From the NCBI RefSeq assembly GCF_003610195.1, contig NZ_RAPO01000001.1:248001-312000 (forward strand): a stretch of 64,000 bases of DNA, given 5' to 3'. Both the position numbers and the translations under genes were made by a program. Shown here in pieces: positions 33,464 to 42,119 of this stretch (positions are counted from its first letter, which is position 1; each line of letters starts with the position of its first letter). Source of the stretch: Halopiger aswanensis (GTDB lineage Archaea; Halobacteriota; Halobacteria; Halobacteriales; Natrialbaceae). Below the pieces are notes generated by a model. The model searched no databases, had not been told where the DNA came from, and was given only the letters and a program-made list of their open reading frames with translations.

Positions 33464-35047
33464 CTAGAAATCACCCAGTCCGGTCTGTTCGCTGTCGGCT
33501 GTGCTCGTTTCGCTGGTGTCGCTTTGCGTCGAGATCGATTCTGAAGACGATGCCTCCGCAGTCCCCGAATTTGAGCCTGTCGTCGCACCGGAATCCGAAA
33601 CCCGCGGCGCGTCCTGAAGCCGCTCGTAGACGTGCCACAGTGCTCGACAATCGTCTTCGCAGTAGGCCTCGTGGCGGTCCCACTCGAGCGGCTCGCCGGT
33701 CCGCATGAACCGCTGGTAGGCCGCCGCGGTCTGCGCGCCGTCGAGGCCCGTCCCCGCGTCCTCGTAGCCGAGTGCGCCGGCGACCGACTCGAGTTTGTTC
33801 GTCCGGCCGGGCAGAATCGCGTTCTCGTTGCGGACGGCCCACAGGTAGAGGTCCAGTTTGGGGATCGAGTCCCACTCCTCGGCGTAGTAGGGGACGTGTT
33901 TCGCCACGAACGCGTCCAGGTGGCGGTAGTCGAAGTGCCACCCGTTCCAGGTCAGCAGGGCCCTGTTGGGGTGGACGCCCAGCAGCCAGTCGCAGAAGGC
34001 CTCGAGCACCGACGCTGGATCGTTCGGATCGTCCCGTTCGACGAACGCCTGGTACGTATCCGCGGCGGGGTCGTAGACGCCGATCTGCCAGATGATCGTC
34101 GGCGAGAGCCCGTCGGTCTCGATGTCTACACACAGCGGCGGCGTCGACCAGTTCTCGCCCGGCAGCGACTCATCCGTTACTCGCCGCGGCTCGCCCGTCT
34201 CGAGGACCGTCGCGTGGTGGTGCATCCGCCGAGCGCGGTCCCACCCGACGTTCGGGAGTTCGGCGAGCGTCTCGACCGGCGTCTCGAGCAACTCGGCGCG
34301 AGTCGTCACGCCGCGCTCGGCGAGGCGTCCGGCGGTCTTCGGACCGATCCCGGACACCGATTCGAGGCCGAAGTCGGTGACGTCGTAGGTGTCGACGCCG
34401 ATCCCGTCGGCGGTGAACTCGAGGAGCGCGACCGACTGCTCGCCTCCGTAACCCTCGGTGTCCCCGACTCCCTGCACGCGGACAGAGACGCAGTCATCGC
34501 CAGCGGGCTCGCAGTTGATCGCAGGATCGTGATCGACGCTTCGAACTGTCCCGTCGACCTCGAGGTTCCACAGTTCGTCGTAGCCGGCCGGTTCGCCGCC
34601 CGTCAGGACGGTCGTCACGCGGCCGGTCGGCAGCGCCGCAGCGAGGGCGTCGGCGCCCTCGAGGGTCGTCTCGAGGGCCGTCGGTCGCGTCGAAGTCGCG
34701 ACGTTGTCGCAGACGAGCGCGGTACCGTCGTCTGCTGACTCGAGCGCGCTCGAGATGTCGTCCGGAGACGCCCGCATCGCTCGTACGCTCTGTACGACGG
34801 CGACGTCGCGGTCGTCGACCTCTCGCCGGTGGACGGCCCCGTCGCCGGTCTCGAGCGGCGGGTGGAAGACGGGTGCGTCGAACGCCCGTCGCGCCGCGGC
34901 GAACGCCTGCGGCTCGCGGGACGGGCCGAGCACCCAGACGGCGTCGGGCTCGAGGGTCCGATCGACGTCCGCGAGGGTCGCGGCGGGCCGGTCGACGATC
35001 GCCGACGGCGGGAGGGCGAGCAGGCGAGCGCCGGCTCGAGCGGTCAT
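33464..35047 (-). CDS. MrfB/YprB-like nuclease with helix-hairpin-helix domain
   Basis: 527 residues in three parts. Residues 1-~215 form a TOPRIM-less alpha/beta region of unknown fold (ALPTGRVTTVLTGGEPAGYDELWNLEVDGTVRSVDHDP). Residues ~225-275 are a helix-hairpin-helix DNA-binding unit (SVSGIGPKTAGRLAERGV, ELPNVGWDRARRM). Residues ~300-470 are an RNase H-fold exonuclease with D308 and E310 (CVDIETDGLS), LTWNGWHFDYRHL, and YCEDDCRALWHVYERL. The tail is Ser/Thr-rich. The helicase ATG follows its stop without a gap, matching the yprA-yprB (mrfAB) pairing of bacteria. Start MTARAGARLLALP chosen; the frame extends upstream. Confidence 0.85.
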   Translation of the reverse strand: MTARAGARLLALPPSAIVDRPAATLADVDRTLEPDAVWVLGPSREPQAFAAARRAFDAPVFHPPLETGDGAVHRREVDDRDVAVVQSVRAMRASPDDISSALESADDGTALVCDNVATSTRPTALETTLEGADALAAALPTGRVTTVLTGGEPAGYDELWNLEVDGTVRSVDHDPAINCEPAGDDCVSVRVQGVGDTEGYGGEQSVALLEFTADGIGVDTYDVTDFGLESVSGIGPKTAGRLAERGVTTRAELLETPVETLAELPNVGWDRARRMHHHATVLETGEPRRVTDESLPGENWSTPPLCVDIETDGLSPTIIWQIGVYDPAADTYQAFVERDDPNDPASVLEAFCDWLLGVHPNRALLTWNGWHFDYRHLDAFVAKHVPYYAEEWDSIPKLDLYLWAVRNENAILPGRTNKLESVAGALGYEDAGTGLDGAQTAAAYQRFMRTGEPLEWDRHEAYCEDDCRALWHVYERLQDAPRVSDSGATTGSNSGTAEASSSESISTQSDTSETSTADSEQTGLGDF

Positions 35048-35156
35048 TAGTCGTCGGGAGGCGCGGGGGGACAAAGAGGGTTTGGACAGCGCGGTGAAAG
35101 TGGTCGGTTCGATCAGTCCGAACCCACTATGTACGGGCACTCCAAATGAGGCGATA

Positions 35157-36173
35157 ATGCAACAGTACCTCGATCTCGTCGACGCGGCGCTCTCGGAGGG
35201 GACCTACAAACCCAACCGGACCGGCGTCGACACGATTTCGTCGTTCAGCGAGCACTACGAGGTCGACCTCCAGGAGGGGTACCCGCTCCTGACCACCAAG
35301 AAGATGGACGGCTACCGGTGGAACTCGATGCTCCACGAGGTCTGCTGGTACCTCTCCGGCGAGGAGCACATCCGCAACCTCCGCGAGGAGACTAAGATCT
35401 GGGACGCCTGGGCCGACGAGGAGGGACGCCTCGATACCGCCTACGGGCGCTTCTGGCGTCGCTATCCGATTCCCGAAAGCGAGGCGCAACTCGAGGGCGA
35501 GTCCTGGCCGGACGAGACGAACCGCTGGGTCACTGCGGAGGACGACGGCCGCCGCACGTTCGACCAGCTCCAGTACGTGATCGACACGCTCTCGGATTCG
35601 CCCAACTCGCGCCGGCTCGTGGTCAACGCCTGGCACCCCGCGAACGCGGCCGTCTCGACGCTGCCGCCCTGTCACTACTCCTTCGTCTTCAACGTCCAGG
35701 GCGACCGGCTGAACTGCCACCTGACCCAGCGCTCGGGCGACATCGCGCTCGGGGTTCCGTTCAACATCGCCGCGTACGCGCTGCTGACGAAGGTCGTCGC
35801 CCAGCAGACCGGCTTCGAACCCGGCACCTTCGCCCATACGGTCGTCGACGCCCACGTCTACTGCGGCAAGGGCGAGCGCGGCGAGTGGTACGCCGACAAC
35901 CTCGCAGACCTCCAGTCCCGGCTGGCCGACGTCGACGACCGCGAGGACTACCGCGCGGTCAAGGAGTGGCTCGAGTCCGAGGCGCCGCCCGAAGCCGAGG
36001 GGAACGAACGCATGGATCACGTCCCCGGCCTGCTCGAGCAGCTGTCGCGGGAACCGCTCGAGCGGCCGACGCTCGAGGTAGCGGACGTCTCGATCGACGA
36101 GCTAACCGCCGAGGACGTCGAACTCAACGACTACGAGTCCCACGAGGGGATCAAGTTCGGAGTCGCCGAATGA
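35157..36173 (+). CDS. thyA: Thymidylate synthase
   Basis: 338 residues, ThyA type: converts dUMP to dTMP using methylene-THF. Motifs: GYPLLTTKKM, EVCWYLSGEEHIRNL, IWDAWADE, YGRFWRR, the catalytic Cys in LPPCHYSF (C172), RSGDIALGVPFNIAAYALL and HVYCG. The insertion between the W domain and Cys (PESEAQLEGESWPDETNRW) is larger than in E. coli. TATA-like CACTATGTA is centred 28 bp upstream. Its stop overlaps folA by ATGA. Confidence 0.97.
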   Translation: MQQYLDLVDAALSEGTYKPNRTGVDTISSFSEHYEVDLQEGYPLLTTKKMDGYRWNSMLHEVCWYLSGEEHIRNLREETKIWDAWADEEGRLDTAYGRFWRRYPIPESEAQLEGESWPDETNRWVTAEDDGRRTFDQLQYVIDTLSDSPNSRRLVVNAWHPANAAVSTLPPCHYSFVFNVQGDRLNCHLTQRSGDIALGVPFNIAAYALLTKVVAQQTGFEPGTFAHTVVDAHVYCGKGERGEWYADNLADLQSRLADVDDREDYRAVKEWLESEAPPEAEGNERMDHVPGLLEQLSREPLERPTLEVADVSIDELTAEDVELNDYESHEGIKFGVAE

Positions 36174-36718
36174 GCGAGGACGAAGCCGACGTCGTTCCGA
36201 TCGACCTCGACCTCGACCGCGAGCTCGTCGGCATCGTCGCCGTCGCCGACAACGGCGTCATCGGGAAGGACGGCGACATGCCCTGGCACATCCCCGCGGA
36301 TCTACAGCACTTCAAGGAGACCACGATGGACCGCCCCGTCATCATGGGGCGGATCACCTACGAGGGCATCCTCGAGGCGCTGGGCGAACCCCTCCCGGGA
36401 CGGACGACCGTCGTGCTGACGAGTCGGGACCTCGAGACGCCCGAGAACGCCGTCGTCGCGACCGATCTCGCGGAAGCCGTCGAGGCGGCCGCGGCGGCGG
36501 CGAGAGAGCGTCACGACGGCGCGGACCGAATCTTCGTCGCCGGGGGCGCGACGGTATACGAGCAGTTCCTGCCCGCGCTCGATCGGCTGATCGTCACCGA
36601 GGTTCACGACGATCCGGAGGGCGACACCCGATTCCCCGACTGGGATCGCGAGGCGTGGACCGCAATCGAGCGCGACGAGCGCGACGGCTTCGCGTTCGTC
36701 GAGTACGTTCGGGAGTAG
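36170..36718 (+). CDS. folA: Dihydrofolate reductase
   Basis: 182 residues, DHFR fold: VGIVAVADNGVIGKDGDMPWHIPADLQHF, PVIMGRITYEGIL, TVVLTSRDLE, IFVAGGATVYEQF and LIVTEVHDDPEGDTRFPDW. It regenerates THF after ThyA, so the gene overlaps thyA by 4 nt. An N-terminal acidic extension (MSEDEADVVPIDLDLDRE) precedes the usual start of the fold. Directly followed, with no gap, by a kinase-like gene. Confidence 0.96.
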   Translation: MSEDEADVVPIDLDLDRELVGIVAVADNGVIGKDGDMPWHIPADLQHFKETTMDRPVIMGRITYEGILEALGEPLPGRTTVVLTSRDLETPENAVVATDLAEAVEAAAAAARERHDGADRIFVAGGATVYEQFLPALDRLIVTEVHDDPEGDTRFPDWDREAWTAIERDERDGFAFVEYVRE

Positions 36719-37573
36719 ATGACGACAGCCGACTCGATCGCCGACGCCGTCGCAAACGCGCTCGAGGTGCAACCCACGAACGCCGTCGAACTACAGGGCG
36801 GACAGATCGGGTCCGCGTACCGGATCGACCGTGCGGACGGCCCGCCCGTCGTCGCGAAGGTCGGCGACACGCCGCTCGAGGTCGAGGCGTTCATGCTCCG
36901 GCGGCTCGCCCGCGAAAGCGAGTTGCCCGTCCCCGAGGTACACTACGCCGCCGACGACCTGCTCGTCCTCGAGTACGTCGAGGGAACGACCGACCACGAC
37001 CCCGAAGTCGCCCGCGACGCGGCGGATCACCTCGCAGCCCTGCACGAACACACCGCCGACGCGTTCGGGTTCGAGCGCGATACCCTCACGGGCCCCGTCC
37101 GCCAGCCGAATCCGTGGACCGACTCGTGGATCGACTTCTACCGCGAGCATCGCCTCGAGCACGTCGCGGCCCTCGCGCTCGAGGGCGGATCGCTCCCGGC
37201 GGCGCTGGACGAGCGCATCGACGCGGTCGCGGCCGACCTCGAGTCGCTGCTCGTCGAACCCGACGCACCCGCGCTGATCCACGGCGACGTCTGGACGACG
37301 AACGTCCTCTCGCGCGACGGCGGGGTGACGGCGTTTCTCGATCCGGCGACCTACTACGCCCACCCCGAGATCGAACTCGCGTTTATCGATTGGACCGAGA
37401 CGTTCGGCGACGCGTTCGTCGACCGGTATCGGGAACACCGTCCGCTCGAGTCCGGCTTTTTCGATCGGCGGCGGTACGTCTACCGGCTCTATCCGCTGCT
37501 CGTCCACGGCCACCTCTTCGGCGGTCGGTACGTCGGGCAACTCGAGGCGACGCTGGATCGACTCGGCTACTGA
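36719..37573 (+). CDS. Fructosamine-kinase/APH-fold small-molecule kinase
   Basis: 284 residues, protein-kinase-like APH fold. N-lobe: QGGQIGSAYRIDRADG and VVAKVGDTPLEVEAFMLRRL (Lys and Glu of the ATP site). C-lobe: catalytic HGDVWTTNVL and metal-binding FLDPATYYAHPEIELAF. The layout fits the fructosamine-3-kinase family, which phosphorylates ketoamines on protein. It starts at the base after the folA stop, giving a thyA-folA-kinase operon; whether this has a folate-linked meaning is unclear. Confidence 0.85.
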   Translation: MTTADSIADAVANALEVQPTNAVELQGGQIGSAYRIDRADGPPVVAKVGDTPLEVEAFMLRRLARESELPVPEVHYAADDLLVLEYVEGTTDHDPEVARDAADHLAALHEHTADAFGFERDTLTGPVRQPNPWTDSWIDFYREHRLEHVAALALEGGSLPAALDERIDAVAADLESLLVEPDAPALIHGDVWTTNVLSRDGGVTAFLDPATYYAHPEIELAFIDWTETFGDAFVDRYREHRPLESGFFDRRRYVYRLYPLLVHGHLFGGRYVGQLEATLDRLGY

Positions 37574-37623
37574 GTCGACCGGCTCGGACTGCACCCGTGT
37601 GTCCGATAGTTTCCTGCCGCCGT

Positions 37624-39540
37624 TCAGTACCCCGAGAGCGTTATCGCGCTCTGAGCGACGAAGGACGTGGTTCCGGTCGAATGGGGGAGCGCCGCCGTCG
37701 GGGCCTCTCGCAGGAGCCAGACGATGACGCGTTCGCCCTGAATCGGCTCGTCTCCGATGTACTGTGCCGGGTGGTAGAACGCTGACTCGACCGACGGCTC
37801 CTCGAGTCGCTGTTGCTGGGGAATCTCGCCGGCAGCGCGGCGGGCGACGACCACCTCCGTACCGTCCTCGAGCGGCAGTTCGATCGTCTCCGAGCCCTCG
37901 GGGTTCCGCAATCGGACGACCGTATCCGGGGTGCCGACGAGATAGAACTCGGTTTCGGGGGCTGATCGGCCGGTTTCGTCGACGACTTCGACCGCGACGC
38001 TGTCCGTGGTCCCCGGAACGGGATCCATCGCGATCGCCGAGATGGAGTGGTGGGCGACGGCGTACTCGGGTTCCTCGCCGTCGGCGACATCGGCAGCATC
38101 CGTGTCGTCGGTGTCAGCAGTAGCACCGTCCTCATCGTCGTCCGCATCGCCGACCGCGGGAGCCGCGTACTCGGTGCTGAATCCCGGTCCCTGTCGCTTC
38201 CAGACGGGCGTGACCACGCCGTCCGCCCAGAAGTCGTAGGCGAGTTCGTGGCTCGACTGGCCGAACCGGTAGCCGGAGTGGTGGTCCTGCCCGTCGGGCG
38301 CCTGCGCTCCCGTCTCGTAGTGCGATCTGAACCGGAATCCCGACGGCCGATCGTCCGCGTCGTCGTATTCGACGATGCCGAGCGGCCCCGGCCCGCCGAA
38401 CTCGAGACTGTGGACGTCCCAGCGGAGCAACTCGCCGCTGAAGACCGGTTCGTCGTCCGGGAAGAACCACTCCAACGTCGACTCGCCGTCGCGTTCCGGC
38501 AGCCCGTAGCCGGTGAACGTCACCGGCGACTCGAGGCGCTCGAAGACCGGGGTGCCCCGATACGAGGCGGTGATCTCGGCGCCGTGGGTGCCCGGCGGCT
38601 CCCAGTCGATGGTCCAGTCGTCCCGGTCGAACGACTGGGGCGGGTCCTCGGTCCGATGGCTGCCGTCGTCCGCGGTGTACCACGGTCGCCGCTCGAACGG
38701 GACGCCGGAGACGGCGTCGAGGACGGTCTCCTCGGCGGGCTCGAGGCTGGCGGCCAGTTCGTGCGGCGGATACTCGGCGAACCGCTCGACCGTGCTGACG
38801 TCGACGACGTCGCCCACCTTGCCGTCTCGGATGTCCACGTAGGCGACGACCGCCCGCGTCGCGTCGCCGTCCGCGACGAACAGGACGACCGGATTCACGC
38901 CGCCGTGTTCGATTCCCCTGGCGGACGTGATCGCCTCGGAGACGGTAAACAGCGGAAACCAGTCGGCGCCGTCGACGGCCGCTTGCACCCGTGAGTCCTC
39001 GAGAACTCGCGCTAGCTGTTCGGACTCGAAGTCGGTCGCCTCCCAGGCGCGCCAGGCGACGTCCTGCGGCTCGGTGATCGTCAGCGCGACGAGGTCGTCC
39101 GTCCCCCGATCGACGTGGCCGTAGGCTACCTGTCGCTCGAGGGCGGTGACGTCGAACCGCCCCTCCTCGAGGCCGCCCTCGATCTCGACGTCCGGACACC
39201 CCTGGACGCTGACGGTGTCGCGATTCGCGAGCGGTTCGTACGCCTCGTAACTCGAGATCATGTCCGCGGCGGCGGCGTGGACCTCGGGATCGGACAGGAG
39301 CACCTCGAGCGCACGCCGTTTCCGGTACGTGTACAGAACCGCTGTTTCGTCATCTGCCCGTTGAGCCGCTTCGGATTGGGCTGCAGGAGGGGAGCGCGTC
39401 GCATCGCTCCCGCCTGCGCCTCGTTGTGCCGCCGAACGGCCGCCGATCGCACCCAGCCCCGCTCCGGCCGCCACCGTTCGGACGAACCGTCGACGCCGGA
39501 TCGCTCGAGTGGACGGCCGTTCATTGTCATGAGCTACCAT
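37624..39540 (-). CDS. Large Tat-exported protein of unknown function
   Basis: 638 residues. Signal RRRRFVRTVAAGAGLGAIGG is a Tat type, with no lipobox nearby, so probably secreted. Three regions: residues ~65-260 alpha/beta with repeats of VALTITEPQ, VVAYVDIRDGKVGDVVDV; ~290-470 beta-rich with Trp/Gly (WTIDWEPPGTHGAEITASYRGTP, YGLPERDGESTLEWFFPDDEP, SYRFGQ); an acidic Asp/Thr linker (~475-500) and a C-terminal ~120 residues. Parts vaguely resemble copper amine oxidase repeats, but I see no TOPAquinone motif and cannot confirm it. Function unknown. Confidence 0.7.
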   Translation of the reverse strand: MVAHDNERPSTRAIRRRRFVRTVAAGAGLGAIGGRSAAQRGAGGSDATRSPPAAQSEAAQRADDETAVLYTYRKRRALEVLLSDPEVHAAAADMISSYEAYEPLANRDTVSVQGCPDVEIEGGLEEGRFDVTALERQVAYGHVDRGTDDLVALTITEPQDVAWRAWEATDFESEQLARVLEDSRVQAAVDGADWFPLFTVSEAITSARGIEHGGVNPVVLFVADGDATRAVVAYVDIRDGKVGDVVDVSTVERFAEYPPHELAASLEPAEETVLDAVSGVPFERRPWYTADDGSHRTEDPPQSFDRDDWTIDWEPPGTHGAEITASYRGTPVFERLESPVTFTGYGLPERDGESTLEWFFPDDEPVFSGELLRWDVHSLEFGGPGPLGIVEYDDADDRPSGFRFRSHYETGAQAPDGQDHHSGYRFGQSSHELAYDFWADGVVTPVWKRQGPGFSTEYAAPAVGDADDDEDGATADTDDTDAADVADGEEPEYAVAHHSISAIAMDPVPGTTDSVAVEVVDETGRSAPETEFYLVGTPDTVVRLRNPEGSETIELPLEDGTEVVVARRAAGEIPQQQRLEEPSVESAFYHPAQYIGDEPIQGERVIVWLLREAPTAALPHSTGTTSFVAQSAITLSGY

Positions 39541-40458
39541 GATCGACAGTGGTCGACGGCAGAAACCGATAAAGTCTACTACCGTTTCTGACGTATCTCG
39601 GTGTTGTTTTCGGAGGCGTACTCGATATGATGCCCGTTACCGTCGCAAAGGGAGAGTTTCCGTCGCCGCCGGACGGCGCCGTTGAGCGTCTCGTCGGAAC
39701 TGCGTCTCGAACCCGCTCCGATCGCCGTTCGGACGCCACAAGTGCAAACGAGGCGATTCGGGGCGAACTGGCTCGATTCCACCGGACTGGCGTCGATCCG
39801 TGCACGATCGCTACTCCCCGAGTTCATCACGCTGAGTGACGTATCGCTGCCGAGTCCGTCTCTCATACGGCCTGACTGTCGCAGGAACGCGCGTTCGACG
39901 GACAACCCGTTCCACCGCTGTCACGATCGCTCTGTTTACTCGGAAGGTGACAATTTCGCGAATGGATCACCGCTATCGCCGCAAGTAGTTTAGCAATCGA
40001 CACGATCGACGGACTCGTGGTGGATCGTGTCGGACGCTCGTTCACGACTACCGATGATTACGCGTTTGACCGCGCGCGCATTCGTCTGCTACTCTCGGCC
40101 CGACGGCTATACCGACCTACCGACGGTCAGTTATCGGCGGGTAGCCACCGTCGCCATTGTTTCGCTCGGCGACCGACGCAATTCCGGTTTTCCACTCGCA
40201 AACGATGTCAGTCGCGTTTTTGATGCTCGTGGCGCGGTGACAGTTCTTCGCGAATCCGATTTTTCGACCGGGAAACTGTCAGCGACCGTGTCTTCCTAAA
40301 CCCAGCGAATTGGGCGCAACGAACGTCTTTCGAACGCAATCACTCGCGGATACTCCCAGGCTGATTAAATTAATTGATACGGAAAGAAACGGTCGGCGGC
40401 GTTTATTCGACAACTCGGTCAAGGTCAGTCCGCCCCAAAACGGGGTGTGAGAGAAATA
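39541..40458. other. 0.9-kb stretch without a gene
   Basis: Between the Tat protein (minus) and the paralogue array (plus). Several short frames exist but none with haloarchaeal codon pattern or homology that I can see. AT-rich segments at about 40360-40400 (TTAAATTAATTGATAC) make a promoter for the gene at 40459. Confidence 0.55.
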
Positions 40459-40989
40459 ATGAGCGAACAAGACACGACAGGCGACTCGAGGCGGTCGTTC
40501 ATGGCGAAGGGTGCCCTCGCGACGGGCGCGTTAGCGCTCGGCGGGTTCGGGACAGCCACGGTCAGCGCACAGGAGGACCAGATAGCGGTCTTCGCGACGG
40601 ATCTCTATCCTGGTGCGGATTTCGACGTCATCGCCCAGCTACAGGAGAGTACGACCGTCGAGATCCTCCAATTAGACGGGGAAACAGTGTCGGAGATCTC
40701 CCAGCCCGACGAGTGGACCGGGCACATCATCCGGTACGACATCGGGCAGGAGTCCGGCATCACGACGTTCCTCTTCGTGCGCGGTGCAGGGCTGAGCGCC
40801 GGTGACAGCGGGACGCTCGGCGAGGAAGCGTCGGTGCTGAGCTCGGACCTGAACCTCATGAGTACGTCGGTCTCCAGCGGTGGCGGTGGCACCGACACCA
40901 GCGATAGCGAAACCAGCGACAGCGACATGATGACCGAGGAGAACGAGACGACAACCGAGAACGAAACGACGGTCGAGGGAGGTGACTAA
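40459..40989 (+). CDS. Tandem-array paralogue 1, Tat-exported beta domain
   Basis: 176 residues. Signal RRSFMAKGALATGALALGGF leads to a ~95-residue domain of beta character: IAVFATDLYPGADFDVIAQL, VEILQLDGETVSEISQPDEW, TGHIIRYDIG, FLFVRGAGLSAGDSGTLGEE, LNLMSTSV, then a Ser/Glu/Thr tail with NETT sequons. The ATG at 40459 is preferred to a GTG four codons upstream. It is the first of three consecutive genes with the same domain (40459, 40991, 41372). Confidence 0.75.
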   Translation: MSEQDTTGDSRRSFMAKGALATGALALGGFGTATVSAQEDQIAVFATDLYPGADFDVIAQLQESTTVEILQLDGETVSEISQPDEWTGHIIRYDIGQESGITTFLFVRGAGLSAGDSGTLGEEASVLSSDLNLMSTSVSSGGGGTDTSDSETSDSDMMTEENETTTENETTVEGGD

Positions 40990-40990
40990 C

Positions 40991-41317
40991 ATGGTTCAAG
41001 ACGATGACGGACAGGTCCTAGTGTTCACGTACGACTACGAGGCCGGCGAGAGCTTCGACGTCGTCTCACAGCTCGAGACGTCGACGACCGTCCGAATCCT
41101 CCAGACCGCCGACGAGGAGACCGTCCCGGAAATCTCACAGCCCGACGAGTACAACGGTCACGTCGTCCGGTACCAGGCCGACGACGGACCGCAGGGTCCC
41201 ACGGTGCTCCTGTTCACCCGCGACCAGACCTTCGAGAGCGGCGAATCCGGCTCGCTCGGTGAAGACGCACAGATGTTCAGCAGCCGACTGAACCTCATTT
41301 CGACGTCGCTAGAATAA
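40991..41317 (+). CDS. Tandem-array paralogue 2, no signal peptide
   Basis: 108 residues, one base after the stop of paralogue 1. The whole protein is the shared domain: VLVFTYDYEAGESFDVVSQLE, VRILQ, EETVPEISQPDEY, NGHVVRYQADDG, TVLLFTRDQTFESGESGSLGED, LNLISTSL. It lacks a signal peptide, so it should remain in the cytoplasm or be carried with its partner. Identities with paralogue 1 are spread over the entire domain. Probably co-transcribed with it. Confidence 0.75.
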   Translation: MVQDDDGQVLVFTYDYEAGESFDVVSQLETSTTVRILQTADEETVPEISQPDEYNGHVVRYQADDGPQGPTVLLFTRDQTFESGESGSLGEDAQMFSSRLNLISTSLE

Positions 41318-41371
41318 CGCTTCGGCCTTTATTTTTATCGACGGGTGCCGGTTCCGGGTGATTGCGGATGA

Positions 41372-42049
41372 ATGAAACACCGTCCCGTTGCCAGTCGAAG
41401 ACCGAACCGACCGAGCGGCGGCGCGACCGTCGACGCCAGCGGCAGCGAAACAGAACCAATACCATATCAGCAACACATGACGCCCAAACCAGCGGCCAAC
41501 GGCTCGAGCGAGTCAGACGTACCAGGAGCCGATCCAGTGTCCACTGCGACGAACGATCGATCGGACGCGACCGACGCAGCCGGCGGGCGGTCGGCCGAAT
41601 CGATCCGGTTGCAGGCCGATCCCGGCGCGTGTTCGGCCGACGGCGGCTCGCCGGACGAGACTGACGAGCCGGATCGACTCGTACTGGTTCCGATGAACGA
41701 CTATCAGCCCGGGATGACCGGCCGAGTCGTCGATCGGCTTCCGGCCCCGATCGTCGTCGACCTCCTCGCGCTGCCGAACGGGGACACGGTTTCCGTCCTC
41801 ACCCAGCCCGACGAGTACCGCGGCTACGTCGTCCGATCCACGCTCACGGCAACGCAGGTCCGGTCGACGACGATCGTCTTTACGCGCGACTCGCTCGAGA
41901 CGGGTGCGTGCTACGTATTCGAAGTCGGCGCGCAACTGTTTAGCACGCAGTTGTCCCTCCTGCGGACGACCGTCCGTCGCGTCGGAGCGGCCGATTCGAG
42001 TGATTCGGGCGAGTCCGACGAGTCGGCAGCCGCCGCAAACGACGCGTAG
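41372..42049 (+). CDS. Tandem-array paralogue 3, long disordered N-terminus
   Basis: 225 residues. The first ~100 are Ser/Asp/Pro-rich and disordered, with no signal. Then the shared domain: LVLVPMNDYQPGMTGRVVDRL, VDLLALPNGDTVSVLTQPDEY, RGYVVRSTL, TIVFTRDSLETGACYVFEVG, LFSTQLSLLRTTV, and a Ser/Asp tail. The N-terminal start is uncertain; ATG 41477 would remove 35 residues. TTATTTTTATC (41328-41338) is upstream. More divergent than the other two. Confidence 0.65.
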   Translation: MKHRPVASRRPNRPSGGATVDASGSETEPIPYQQHMTPKPAANGSSESDVPGADPVSTATNDRSDATDAAGGRSAESIRLQADPGACSADGGSPDETDEPDRLVLVPMNDYQPGMTGRVVDRLPAPIVVDLLALPNGDTVSVLTQPDEYRGYVVRSTLTATQVRSTTIVFTRDSLETGACYVFEVGAQLFSTQLSLLRTTVRRVGAADSSDSGESDESAAAANDA

Positions 42050-42119
42050 CGACTGCCGAGGGTCCGATCCCGATTCCGCGAGCCCGGGTCTTTTACCGGC
42101 CGCCCACCTAGGGTCGCGC

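Noticed and set aside
39541-40458. Possible degenerate mobile element in the 0.9-kb empty stretch
   Set aside because: No terminal inverted repeats, direct repeats or transposase remnants are visible.
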